From Oscillatoriophycideae cyanobacterium NC_groundwater_1537_Pr4_S-0.65um_50_18 (GTDB taxonomy: Bacteria; Cyanobacteriota; Cyanobacteriia; Elainellales; Elainellaceae), in the NCBI GenBank assembly GCA_016208305.1, contig JACQYI010000058.1, forward strand, positions 62,001 to 126,000: 64,000 bases of DNA, written 5' to 3'. Numbering within the stretch: the first letter of the stretch is position 1; every line of letters starts with the position of its first letter. This document shows positions 25,980 to 34,012 of this stretch, piece by piece. Below the pieces are notes generated by a model. That model had not been told where the DNA came from and did not search any database. It saw only the letters and a list, made by a program, of their open reading frames with translations. The translations under genes and the position numbers were made by a program.

Positions 25980-26027
25980 TCAACTTTTTTAGCCCCTGGC
26001 ATGAAGGGAGTCTGGCTCAGCAGATTT

Positions 26028-26072
26028 GGGTGTGAATCGTTGCGCGGCTCTGCCGCGCAACGATTCACACCC
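26028..26072. repeat. Perfect 21-bp hairpin with TCT loop
   Basis: Arms 26028-26048 and 26052-26072 are exactly complementary, GC-rich at the tip (GCGCGGC-TCT-GCCGCGC). There is no T-run after it on the plus strand. It is one of a set of 3-nt-loop hairpins in this window and may be a second terminator or an RNA-stabilising element. Confidence 0.8.
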
Positions 26073-26957
26073 TTAAGGCAGCATTTATGCAAGATCTCTG
26101 CTCAGGAAAACAGTCCTTTCTCGCTCATTTTGCAACAGTCGATGAGTAAGAGTTGAAAATCATGCTGCGAAATGCTCAGTTGCTCAAAAGATATTCTCTA
26201 GAGAGCATTTTTAATCAAAGTCGATCGCCAAATAGAAAAGCGGCAACCGCATTAGCAAAGGCTGTGTTGTAAATTACTTTTGGTTTCAGCTCTGCGAGTA
26301 TGAGAGAAACAAACGACACAATTTTTATCGCTTCCCAAATTTTATTCAGCACCCCACCGATTTCTCAATCTATTTTTTATCTGTCTCTAGATCGATATCT
26401 TTATTCTCTAGAGTGGTGAAGGCAGAAGAACCGTCATCAAAAATTTGTAAAAACCTCTGCCGTCGTTAACTCTACAGTTTGACAAAATACTAATGATCAA
26501 GCTTGTAGTTTCTGCCTAGATCATCCCACCAGAGCAGTTCATTAGAGTACCCAGTAAAGCCTCTAGGCAAGCATAATGACCCTATTTTTAGTTTTCAATT
26601 GTGGAGATGTAAAGGCATTGGGTGAGTTCAAATTTAATTTCACATAGGAAAACCGTTTAAGCGCGATCGCCACTTTTTCAAAGCGTGAATTTCGCTGCAT
26701 AGTACATGTTTAGAAAACTTAGGATTTTTGGTTTAAAAAGTTGCTTATTGTGTGAAATTATGATATTCGTAGAATAAATGAGCAATAACATGTGCCTAGT
26801 ATCTATTTCTAGGTTCTTTTAGGAAGTTGGAGACATCCCTCATAACTCGTTGGCTGAGGCGGTGAGGGTGGCTTGTTAGGTTCACATAGCCAGGTTGTCG
26901 GGCATGAAACTTGGATCAGAGTTAACCTTGCAATTATTGTTTTGAGGAGAGTGATCT
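26073..26957. other. Long AT-rich gene-free spacer (885 bp)
   Basis: No convincing reading frame on either strand. Weak features: an 8-bp hairpin AAATGCTC (26170-26177) / GAGCATTT (26203-26210) followed by T's; two copies of ATTCTCTAGAG near 26193 and 26403; and TTCACATAG at about 26639 and 26880. The last 20 bases hold the GAGGAGAG ribosome site of the next gene. Such a long leader suggests a regulated promoter or an unseen small RNA. Confidence 0.5.
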
Positions 26958-28034
26958 ATGGAGACTTTTGCTTATCTCCAAGTTGCTCAGGATTATGAAA
27001 ATCCTGAAAGCAAAGAGCTAGTTTTCTTGAAAGATGGTCTAGCTGCACTGAGTTCCTTAAGTGGAATGAAGCTTCCCAGCCAGACTCTTTTTGTTTTGCT
27101 GGGTGTGGCTTCTTCCGCTTTCATCCTAAACATCGCCAATGCTGCCCAAGCTGCCTTATACCGTGGGGACAGCGGCTCTGATGTGACCTACCTTCAGAAC
27201 CTTCTGAACGACAATGGCTACTCAGTACCCGTTACCGGCTATTTCGGTTCGGTCACCGAAGATCAGGTCTACAGCTTTCAGTACGATCAGGGCTTAGTGG
27301 GTGATGGTGTTGCAGGTAGCGCCACTATCGCTGCTCTCGAAGGCGGCTTTGTGCCTATTACGCCAGGTGGCGGTGGCAGCCTAAGCTATGGTAGCTCTGG
27401 CGCTTCTGTTACTGACCTTCAGTATGCTCTCAACAGTGCGGGCTATTTCTCAGGTCCTTACACGGGCTACTTTGGTTCTTCGACTGAGCAGGCCGTGATC
27501 AACTTTCAGTACGACAACTACTTGACGGCAGACGGTGTTGCTGGCCCCGCAACGCTAGCGGCTCTGGGTACAGGCGGCTTCCAGCCAATTCTGCCAGGTG
27601 GCAGCGCGCTCAGCTATGGGGATTCGGGAGCTGGAGTATCAAACCTTCAGTCTTTGCTCAACTCCAACGGCTACTCCGTTCCGATCACAAGCTACTTTGG
27701 TTCTCAGACCGAGCAGGCCGTGATCAACTTCCAACTCGACTATGGCTTGGTAGCTGACGGCATTGCTGGATCTAACACGATTGCCGCTTTAGAAGGCGGC
27801 GGCGGCTTCCTGCCCGTTCGTCCTGGGGTTGGCAGCACCTATAGCTTCGGGGATTCTGGCGCAGGAGTGTCCAACATTCAAGACTTGCTGAACGCCAACG
27901 GCTATCCAGTTCCCATCACGAGCTATTTTGGCTCCCAAACCGAGCAGCAGGTCATTAGCTTCCAAATTGACAACGGCATCTCAGCAGATGGAATTGTTGG
28001 CCCCCAGACCTATGCAGCTCTCTTGAGCCGATAG
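26958..28034 (+). CDS. Protein with four peptidoglycan-binding (PG_binding_1) repeats
   Basis: 358 residues. A short cytoplasmic leader (METFAYLQVAQDYENPESKE) precedes a hydrophobic segment (about 45-63, ending NAAQAALYRG) that acts as signal or anchor. Four PG-binding repeats of about 70 residues follow at about 66-130, 142-210, 218-283 and 292-357. Each has the form LSYGDSGAGVSNLQSLLNSN, then GYFG-S-TE-AVI-FQ, then ADGIAG-TIAAL, joined by Gly/Pro-rich linkers. No catalytic domain is present, so it is probably a cell-wall-associated structural or adaptor protein. SD: GAGGAGAG before the ATG. The next gene encodes a one-repeat paralogue. Confidence 0.88.
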   Translation: METFAYLQVAQDYENPESKELVFLKDGLAALSSLSGMKLPSQTLFVLLGVASSAFILNIANAAQAALYRGDSGSDVTYLQNLLNDNGYSVPVTGYFGSVTEDQVYSFQYDQGLVGDGVAGSATIAALEGGFVPITPGGGGSLSYGSSGASVTDLQYALNSAGYFSGPYTGYFGSSTEQAVINFQYDNYLTADGVAGPATLAALGTGGFQPILPGGSALSYGDSGAGVSNLQSLLNSNGYSVPITSYFGSQTEQAVINFQLDYGLVADGIAGSNTIAALEGGGGFLPVRPGVGSTYSFGDSGAGVSNIQDLLNANGYPVPITSYFGSQTEQQVISFQIDNGISADGIVGPQTYAALLSR

Positions 28035-28062
28035 CCTTGGGTTTGCCGATAGCCTTGGGCTT
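28027..28062. repeat. 18-nt tandem duplication across the stop codon
   Basis: GCCGATAGCCTTGGGTTT (28027-28044) is repeated at 28045-28062 with one change. The TAG stop of the peptidoglycan-binding protein lies inside the first unit. Confidence 0.75.
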
Positions 28063-28114
28063 GCAAATAAATTAGCCTTGAGTGAAGCAGAAAGTGGCCT
28101 TATTCAATTCCTAG

Positions 28115-28137
28115 ACATTAGGAATTGGATTGAGAGC
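28115..28137. repeat. 9-bp hairpin between the two peptidoglycan-binding genes
   Basis: CAATTCCTA (28115-28123) pairs perfectly with TAGGAATTG (28129-28137) around GACAT. There is no T-run, so it may be a weak terminator or processing site. Confidence 0.5.
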
Positions 28138-28279
28138 AGGACTGCTTTGCTCAAGCTCTTTTATAGATTTTTGGCGTAACTAAATTTTTCTACGCTGAAT
28201 TTAATGATGTCTGTGTCGTCCTGAATTTTATGGATTGAGCAGCGCTGATTTCTAAAAGTTGGGCTTGGAGAGCAATTTT

Positions 28280-28972
28280 ATGGAAGCTTTGGCTTTTCTT
28301 CACCTGGTTCAGGACTACGAAGATCCTGAAAAGAGACAACTTTGTATCTCATTAGAGAATTTAAATCCGTTAAACGGGCTGAACCATCCGTTATCTAGCA
28401 AGATGTTTTCCAATGCTGGGGCGATCGCCCTTCTGGGCATTTTGAGCGCAACTTGGGCGGCAGGTTTGGCTGAGGCCGTGTCTGCTGAAGTCTACGGTGT
28501 CAATAATATCTACGAATCAGACGCATATAGTTCTGACTACCGCTACAACAGACCCGATCCTTCCGTTGATAGTTACGCATATGTTTATGAGCCAGTCAGG
28601 GTGCGTCCTGATGGTGACAAGCTTGCTTCCGAACAAACTTGCGGCTGTGCTATCAATCCTTGCGGTGGCTTCCGTCCCATTCGGCCTCTGCCTAATCCAG
28701 ATTATCGGCCTGTGCGTCCTCAGCCTGTCAATCCGATCTATCGCCCCGTCCAGCCTGCAACTGGCGTATTCTTGCGGCGTGGAGATATAGGTTCGGATGT
28801 GCGCTATGTGCAAGACTTGCTGCGATCGGCAGGATATTTCAATGCCTCTTCTACAGGGTTTTATGCCACGTTGACGGAGAGCGGCGTTAAGGCTTTCCAG
28901 CGCGATCAGGGGTTGGGCGTAGATGGCATCGTCGGAGCGCAGACTTTGGCGGCTTTGGAAAGAGTGGGCTAA
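28280..28972 (+). CDS. Peptidoglycan-binding protein with one repeat, paralogue of the upstream gene
   Basis: 230 residues from the ATG at 28280; GGAG (28267-28270) is the ribosome site and a TTG 21 bases upstream is less likely. The N-terminal leader MEALAFLHLVQDYEDPEKRQ matches that of the upstream paralogue nearly residue for residue. A hydrophobic signal (GAIALLGILSATWAAGLAEA) follows at about 45-65. A Tyr/Pro/Arg-rich spacer with a CGCAINPCGG cysteine pair is at about 118-130, and a single PG_binding_1 repeat at about 163-230 (RRGDIGSDVRYVQDLLRSAG; GVDGIVGAQTLAALERVG). Probably exported to the wall. Transcribed separately or by read-through, as the gap is 245 bases. Confidence 0.82.
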   Translation: MEALAFLHLVQDYEDPEKRQLCISLENLNPLNGLNHPLSSKMFSNAGAIALLGILSATWAAGLAEAVSAEVYGVNNIYESDAYSSDYRYNRPDPSVDSYAYVYEPVRVRPDGDKLASEQTCGCAINPCGGFRPIRPLPNPDYRPVRPQPVNPIYRPVQPATGVFLRRGDIGSDVRYVQDLLRSAGYFNASSTGFYATLTESGVKAFQRDQGLGVDGIVGAQTLAALERVG

Positions 28973-29034
28973 CCACATTTGATCAAAAGCCTGAAGCCAT
29001 AAAGTTTTGATAGAAGAGTCCGATAGATCGCCAC

Positions 29035-29193
29035 GGGCGCATCTGGCAGTTTGGGGGAGTCACTAAATGTTACGAGAGTAGGAGAGTGGGATGATGCGAT
29101 ATGCCGTTGCTCGCTCTCTCATCCTCCCACTCTCCCATCCTCCCTCTCTCTCATCCCTAAAAATATCTGCTCCCTTAACAACGAGATTCACCC
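29035..29193. mobile_element. MITE-like element, copy 1 (159 bp)
   Basis: The left end begins GGGCGCATCTGGCAG (29035). The right end (29170-29193) is its imperfect inverted repeat, ending in CACCC. The interior is a long GA/TC-rich palindrome (GGAGAGTGGGATGATGCGAT ... CATCCTCCCACTCTC). It is a close relative of copy 2 at 55677-55855. No transposase gene is inside and no clear target duplication was found at this copy. Confidence 0.75.
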
Positions 29194-29395
29194 TTTAGCC
29201 TACTTCAGGCTTTGGTCGGTGAGCCACCTAGTTTCAGCCACCTGGTTTAAGCCACTGAAGATATGAAATGGGGTTAGTTTCAAAGTAAGCTGGGTTTCAG
29301 GCGATCGCCTTGAGACTTACAGATTTTGTGGTGCAAGGATTGTTGTCCCCTCTCCTGACTGATGGAAAAGTTGGGATGATACGAGAAAAATGAAG

Positions 29396-29442
29396 CAGGG
29401 TACCCTGTGGACTTGAGGAGTTAACTTGGTACAAGTGTACCA
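29396..29442. promoter_or_regulatory. Two GTAC-centred palindromes before the HAD gene
   Basis: CAGGGTACCCTG (29396-29407) is a perfect 12-bp palindrome. TGGTAC-AAGT-GTACCA (29427-29442) is a perfect 6-bp dyad. Together they lie 27-73 bases before the start at 29469, a typical operator position. The second resembles GTA-N6-TAC, two bases short of the NtcA spacing GTA-N8-TAC. Confidence 0.5.
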
Positions 29443-29468
29443 TACTTTCAGCGTAAGACTTTAACTTT

Positions 29469-30242
29469 ATGCCGCATCTCCAAGCCTTGATTTTTGATGT
29501 GGACGGAACGTTGGCAGACACAGAGCGAGACGGCCATCGCGTTGCTTTTAACCGAGCCTTTGTGGCGGCTGGGCTAGATTGGGTCTGGTCTGTAGAGCTT
29601 TATGGCAAACTGCTGGAGATCACGGGCGGCAAGGAGCGCATTCGCTTTTATCTAGACAACTATCTCTCCGATGCCAGCTTGCCCGACTCTTTTGCAGGCA
29701 GCCTATCCGAGCAGATTGCCAGCCTCCATGCTGCCAAGACCGTACATTACAAACAGCTTTTGCAGGAAAACGTGATTCCTTTGCGTCCTGGCGTGAAGCG
29801 GCTGCTGCTAGAGGCTCGCGAACAGGGCATTCGGTTGGCGATCGCCACCACCACCACGCCCGCCAATGTCACGGCGCTGCTGGAAAATGCGATCGCTCCA
29901 GAAGCCCTCGACTGGTTTGAGGTGATTGCCGCCGGAGACATTGTTCCAGCCAAAAAGCCTGCTCCTGATATTTATGAATATGCCCTGCAAGCGATGAACC
30001 TGACGCCAGAAGTTTGTTTGGCACTAGAGGATTCCCGTCAGGGTTTGCGATCGGCGATGCAGGCGGGGTTAAAAACGGTGATCACCGTGAATGGCTACAC
30101 CCAGAGTCAAGACTTTGCGGGAGCTGCACTGGTGATAGATCACTTTGGAGAGCCAGACCTGCCGTTTCAAGCGATCGCTGGAGATGGACAAGGCCAAGCT
30201 TACTTTGATGTAGCCCTAGCGAAATATCTGCTGGCAGCCTGA
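29469..30242 (+). CDS. HAD-superfamily hydrolase, CbbY-like
   Basis: 257 residues. Motif I is LIFDVDGTLADTERDGH (Asp nucleophile at residue 10), motif II is IAIATTTTP, motif III includes the Lys of PAKKPAPDIYEYAL, and motif IV is CLALEDSRQGLRSA. A helical cap follows motif I (VAFNRAFVAAGLDW, GGKERIRFY). This is the CbbY/phosphoglycolate-phosphatase-like branch; plant and Rhodobacter CbbY dephosphorylate xylulose-1,5-bisphosphate, a Rubisco inhibitor, which is a reasonable but unproved function here. Two palindromes upstream suggest regulation. A dyad at 30252-30267 follows the stop. Confidence 0.88.
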   Translation: MPHLQALIFDVDGTLADTERDGHRVAFNRAFVAAGLDWVWSVELYGKLLEITGGKERIRFYLDNYLSDASLPDSFAGSLSEQIASLHAAKTVHYKQLLQENVIPLRPGVKRLLLEAREQGIRLAIATTTTPANVTALLENAIAPEALDWFEVIAAGDIVPAKKPAPDIYEYALQAMNLTPEVCLALEDSRQGLRSAMQAGLKTVITVNGYTQSQDFAGAALVIDHFGEPDLPFQAIAGDGQGQAYFDVALAKYLLAA

Positions 30243-30251
30243 GATCTAATC

Positions 30252-30267
30252 CCTGACACCTGTCAGG
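30252..30267. terminator. Dyad CCTGACA-CC-TGTCAGG after the HAD gene
   Basis: Perfect 7-bp arms with a 2-nt centre, 10 bases after the stop. With so short a loop and no T-run it is a weak terminator candidate. Confidence 0.4.
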
Positions 30268-30370
30268 ACGGGCGATAGGCTGCCTCGGCAAGGCGGAAGG
30301 CGCTAGCGGAAGGGGGAACTGCGTAAACCTTTCAAAAAAATAAGCAGCAAGGCTAGAATATTGCTCAAAA

Positions 30371-30455
30371 GAATCTTTGCCTGAATAGAATCTTTGCCTG
30401 AATAGAATCTTTGCCTGAATAAAATCTGTGCCTCAATAGAGTCTGTGCTTGAAAT
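30371..30455. repeat. 17-nt tandem repeat, five units
   Basis: Units start at 30371, 30388, 30405, 30422 and 30439. The first three are identical (GAATCTTTGCCTGAATA) and the last two degenerate (AAATCTGTGCCTCAATA, GAGTCTGTGCTTGAAA). The array ends about 85 bases before the TPR gene, so copy-number change would alter the promoter spacing. Confidence 0.9.
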
Positions 30456-30538
30456 CGGTGGCACTGAAGATGCGTTTGAGGCAGTTCACAAAGATTTTTG
30501 CCCTGATACAATGCAGATGATCTAAGCTTACTGAGTGT

Positions 30539-31435
30539 TTGTTGTCCTCTTCGCAAATTCTGGCTGTGTTTAAACGAATTTCCTTTGCTTCCCTCCTGAT
30601 TGTCTCTAGCATTTGGGGTATTGTTCAGCCTGTTTATGCTCAGGCGTTGGTTCCCCATGTGTTGCAACTCGATCAAAAGCAATTGGAGGAACAGGGTTTA
30701 GGTTTAGCCCAAGAAGCCGCTCAATTGGCTCAGTTTCAGCAGTATCCGCTGGCGCTCTCGCGGGCACAGTTGGCGTCACAGTTGGCTCCTAACAACCCCC
30801 AAGTCTGGGCTTTGCTAGGCAGTCTGTATTTAGAAGCTGGAGAAGTTGATCCCGGAATTCAAGCGCTGCTCAAAGCTCAATCGCTCGATCAAACCAACGA
30901 AAGCGTCTTTTTTGCGCTGGGCGATGCTTACTTTCAGCAGGAAAAATACGATGCTGCGATTCAGTCGATTCAGGCGGGTCTAGCGCTCAAGGCTGATGTG
31001 CCCGAAGCGCTGTTTAGCCTGGGAAATGCCTATTACAAGCTGCAACGCTACGACGAAGCGATCGCTCAGTACCGCAAGGCCGTTAGCCTCAACGACACAT
31101 TTTGGCCTGCTATCAACAACGTGGGGCTAGTGCTCTACGAAAAGGGAGATGCCGACGGAGCTTTGAAAGAATGGCAGCGTGCTGTAAAAATTGATGGGAA
31201 TCAGGCAGAACCCCAGTTGGCGATCGCCATTGCTCTCTATGCCAAAGGCGACACCGCTCAAGCCGTCAGCCTCGGAGAAGCTGCCCTCAGAATTGACAAC
31301 CGCTATGGCGATCCAGAATTTTTGCAGCAAAACCTCTGGGGCGCTCGTCTGGTGAACCAAGCCAAGACCTTTTTGGCACTACCGCAAATTCGCAATGCGA
31401 TCGCTCAAGGCAGCGCGACACCTGAACCCAATTAG
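30539..31435 (+). CDS. Exported TPR-repeat protein
   Basis: 298 residues from the first possible TTG at 30539; a GTG at 30566 (giving MFKRISFASLLIV) is an equally good or better start and no ATG is available. Residues about 10-32 form a signal peptide (SLLIVSSIWGIVQPVYAQAL). About six TPR units cover residues 50-265, e.g. AQLASQLAPNNPQVWALLGS and ALFSLGNAYYKLQRYDEAIA. The protein has no catalytic motif and is probably a periplasmic or thylakoid-lumen scaffold. The 17-nt tandem array lies upstream. Confidence 0.85.
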   Translation: MLSSSQILAVFKRISFASLLIVSSIWGIVQPVYAQALVPHVLQLDQKQLEEQGLGLAQEAAQLAQFQQYPLALSRAQLASQLAPNNPQVWALLGSLYLEAGEVDPGIQALLKAQSLDQTNESVFFALGDAYFQQEKYDAAIQSIQAGLALKADVPEALFSLGNAYYKLQRYDEAIAQYRKAVSLNDTFWPAINNVGLVLYEKGDADGALKEWQRAVKIDGNQAEPQLAIAIALYAKGDTAQAVSLGEAALRIDNRYGDPEFLQQNLWGARLVNQAKTFLALPQIRNAIAQGSATPEPN

Positions 31436-31560
31436 GGTTGAACCTGTGTAGCAATCAGCTCTCCTGCTTCCTAAGTTGCAGGGGCAGCTTTGCGCGATCG
31501 CATCAACTGCACAAAGGTATCGCTGACGGTATGGTCTTTGGTGTCGGCAGCGTAGGGCAA

Positions 31561-33534
31561 TCACCAAGTTAGGTTTAGCCCTTGGTTGGTCATGTACTCT
31601 TGCAGCTGCGCCACTAGATTTTGCGACAGCACTTCAGGCGGCAGCACATCTGGCAAATTAGAGCGATCTTGAAACGTCAGCCATCCTGCCGTAGCGCCTG
31701 CTGCGCCACCGATCACCCACTCCCCATAATGTACTCTTGTGGCGGCATTGACGATATGGGTGGCGGCAATGCTCTTACCGCCAATTAGCAAATTATCAAT
31801 GCCTTGAGGAATCAAAGCCTCCAACGGAATTTGAATGGGGCGAATCAGCGTTTCATCATCTACAGGGGCACTGCTAGCTTCTCCAGTATCCATAGAGTTG
31901 CGGTAGCGGCAACCATGCATATCGATCGCGTAGTGGGTTAGCCCAACCGCCGTAGCGCTAAAATCTCGTCCGCCTGTCATATCGCGCCGCAGATCAGACT
32001 CTTGCATCATGAACTGATTTTGCCCATAGGCAGGTCTGCCCAAGATCCTTCTGCCTTCTCGGATGTAGGGCATCATGCTTAGCCCAGACAACGTTCCCAT
32101 AGGCGCATTGGCACCCATGAGATAGGTCAAGGGTTTGTCGGGTGTTGCCTTGGTCTGTATCAGCCATTCGCCAAAAAGCATGGCATGTTCTTCGGCATGG
32201 CGTAGCGAACTTAACGACAGCCCTCCCATCCAGTTGCTATGTTGCCCAGACGCCGCAATCTTTGACTCATTCAAAATCAGAGGTGGGTCCATGAATACCC
32301 AATCATTGCCCCGATTCCAGTTAATCATGGTGATATCCCCCGCTGCCGGAGGGCCAAAGCGCGGATCATCCCTTTGGGTACTCACCACCCGACGATACTT
32401 AAATAGGCTGGCTCCATCAAACATCGGAAAGCCTTCTAGATCATATTCCCGCTGATGTTCGCTACGAGAATAGTCCGGCTGAATTTTGGCTAAGACATCG
32501 CGACTGTAGCCGCGATCGTCCAAAATGGCCATCGTAAATGGAAAGGTAAAAGCCTGCGTACAGTCGGGGTTGTCTTGCCGCGATGCATAAAGTTCGCTGG
32601 TGGTGGCCTGGGCTTCTGAACCTAAGCGATAGGGAATGCCTGCCCAGCCGACAAACTCGCCCGTATCGGTCGCATCAATCACAATCATCCGCTTGCCAGC
32701 CGGAGGCTGAAGCCGAATCGGCACTTTTTCAAACACCTGATCAGATGACCAAGAATACCAGGACGGCAATTCCTGCGATGGGCGACCTTTGGGCGCATAG
32801 TTGGGGTCACGGGGCGATCGCTGGACGGCATAGACCGCCGTAATTTCTCGTCCAGTTGGGTCAAACTCTGCTCCCTTAAAGGCAGTGCTGGTTTGCCAGC
32901 GGCTGCCCGGAGCTTTTTGAGCCGCTGCCTCTAAAAACTGCTGTGACACTTCGGCTCCAATCCTAGGCAGAAAACAGAGTGTTCCGACCCAGCAGCTATT
33001 GAGGTTAGCAACGGGCTGCGCTCCTGATAGCCCTGTCCAGGCAGGCAAGGTGACTGTTTGCTGTGCTACAAGCTGTTTAAAGGCAGTCCAGCTGGCTGAA
33101 AAGCTTCCTCTGTTCCGCATCGACGTCGATTCATCTAGTGCCGAAACCCCTTGAGAGCTGATCTGTCCGCCTAACCAAGGCGAAAGCTCGACCAGACAGG
33201 TTTTTGCGCCTGCCTGCATCGACTCTGACGCGGCTGAAACGCCCCCCAAAGTACCGCCAATCACCACGACTTCGCACTCCCATATCTCTTGAGGGTTGGG
33301 CAAGGGCGAGAGTTGAGGTCTGCCGCTGAGTCGGTTTGCTAGCTTATCGAAGGTTGTAGCATCTAGCGCTTTTGCAGTTTCAGTGACGATCGATCCTGCC
33401 GAAGACATGGGCGTAGCTGCCCCACCCCAGGAATAATATTGCAGCGCTCCCAAAAGCCCGCTTGCACTGACTGGAATCAGCAAACCTAAGATTACCAATT
33501 GGTTCAGTTGACGGGACGAGATCTGTGGATTCAC
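31561..33534 (-). CDS. Exported or membrane-anchored FAD-dependent oxidoreductase (FAD_oxidored family)
   Basis: 657 residues with a GTG start at 33534. A signal/anchor helix lies at about 12-30 (QLVILGLLIPVSASGLLGAL). The dinucleotide-binding motif VVVIGGTLGGVSAASESMQA is at about 88-107, with WLGGQISSQGVSALDES soon after. A conserved GKRMIVIDATDTGEFVGWAG and a C-terminal NLLIGGKSIAATHIVNAATR complete the FAD-binding fold. Family members are of unknown substrate; some sit in polysaccharide or sulfur oxidation loci, but no such genes are near. It is transcribed alone. Confidence 0.85.
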   Translation of the reverse strand: MNPQISSRQLNQLVILGLLIPVSASGLLGALQYYSWGGAATPMSSAGSIVTETAKALDATTFDKLANRLSGRPQLSPLPNPQEIWECEVVVIGGTLGGVSAASESMQAGAKTCLVELSPWLGGQISSQGVSALDESTSMRNRGSFSASWTAFKQLVAQQTVTLPAWTGLSGAQPVANLNSCWVGTLCFLPRIGAEVSQQFLEAAAQKAPGSRWQTSTAFKGAEFDPTGREITAVYAVQRSPRDPNYAPKGRPSQELPSWYSWSSDQVFEKVPIRLQPPAGKRMIVIDATDTGEFVGWAGIPYRLGSEAQATTSELYASRQDNPDCTQAFTFPFTMAILDDRGYSRDVLAKIQPDYSRSEHQREYDLEGFPMFDGASLFKYRRVVSTQRDDPRFGPPAAGDITMINWNRGNDWVFMDPPLILNESKIAASGQHSNWMGGLSLSSLRHAEEHAMLFGEWLIQTKATPDKPLTYLMGANAPMGTLSGLSMMPYIREGRRILGRPAYGQNQFMMQESDLRRDMTGGRDFSATAVGLTHYAIDMHGCRYRNSMDTGEASSAPVDDETLIRPIQIPLEALIPQGIDNLLIGGKSIAATHIVNAATRVHYGEWVIGGAAGATAGWLTFQDRSNLPDVLPPEVLSQNLVAQLQEYMTNQGLNLTW

Positions 33535-33654
33535 GGTAGGAGGCTCGTTAAAACGAAAATCAGGAAAGTTGAGATCAATTTCAAGAAAAACGGGAGTCCA
33601 TCAAAAGAGAGCTGCCCTGATTAGCGCTTTTCATTTTAGATGCATAGACCCCTC

Positions 33655-33668
33655 CGCTATATATAGCG
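33655..33668. promoter_or_regulatory. Palindrome CGCTATATATAGCG upstream of the FAD oxidoreductase
   Basis: A perfect 14-bp palindrome about 120 bases upstream of the minus-strand start. The TATATA core could double as a -10 element. Confidence 0.45.
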
Positions 33669-33906
33669 AAATTTTGAGACTTTGGCTCAATTTAAAGGTC
33701 AAAAGCCTAGAAAATTTTTTGAGTAAGGTATTTTTGGCTAAGCACCCTTGGCGATAGGCTTATTCTCCCAGAATGAGAGAATGTTCTAGCGCTACGGCGA
33801 ACCCAGCGACGCCTGAAACAGACCTTGCTAAAGGATATCAAGATGCAAGAGGCATGGAATACGCACCCGCAGCCATGTCCCTACAATGCCCCAACAACAG
33901 CCATAA

Positions 33907-33942
33907 GCGCTCAGGTTAGGGCAGTGATGCTAACCTGAGCGC
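33907..33942 (-). terminator. Perfect 13-bp hairpin after the GH10-like gene
   Basis: GCGCTCAGGTTAG (33907-33919) pairs exactly with 33930-33942 around a 10-nt loop. It lies 70 bases past the stop of the minus-strand hydrolase gene. The rest of the 33535-34012 gap has no gene; it contains the palindrome at 33655-33668 and short imperfect repeats. Confidence 0.65.
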
Positions 33943-34012
33943 AGATTTTGAAATGTGTGGAAAGGACTGAACCTCTCTGGGGACATCTGAGGAAATCAGC
34001 TCTTGATTCAGA

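Noticed and set aside
29427-29442. NtcA-binding site
   Set aside because: The half-sites GTA and TAC are 6 bases apart, not the required 8, and no -10 box lies at the expected distance.
30371-30455. CRISPR-like repeat array before the TPR gene
   Set aside because: 17-nt units are contiguous without spacers and degenerate at one end; it is a tandem repeat.
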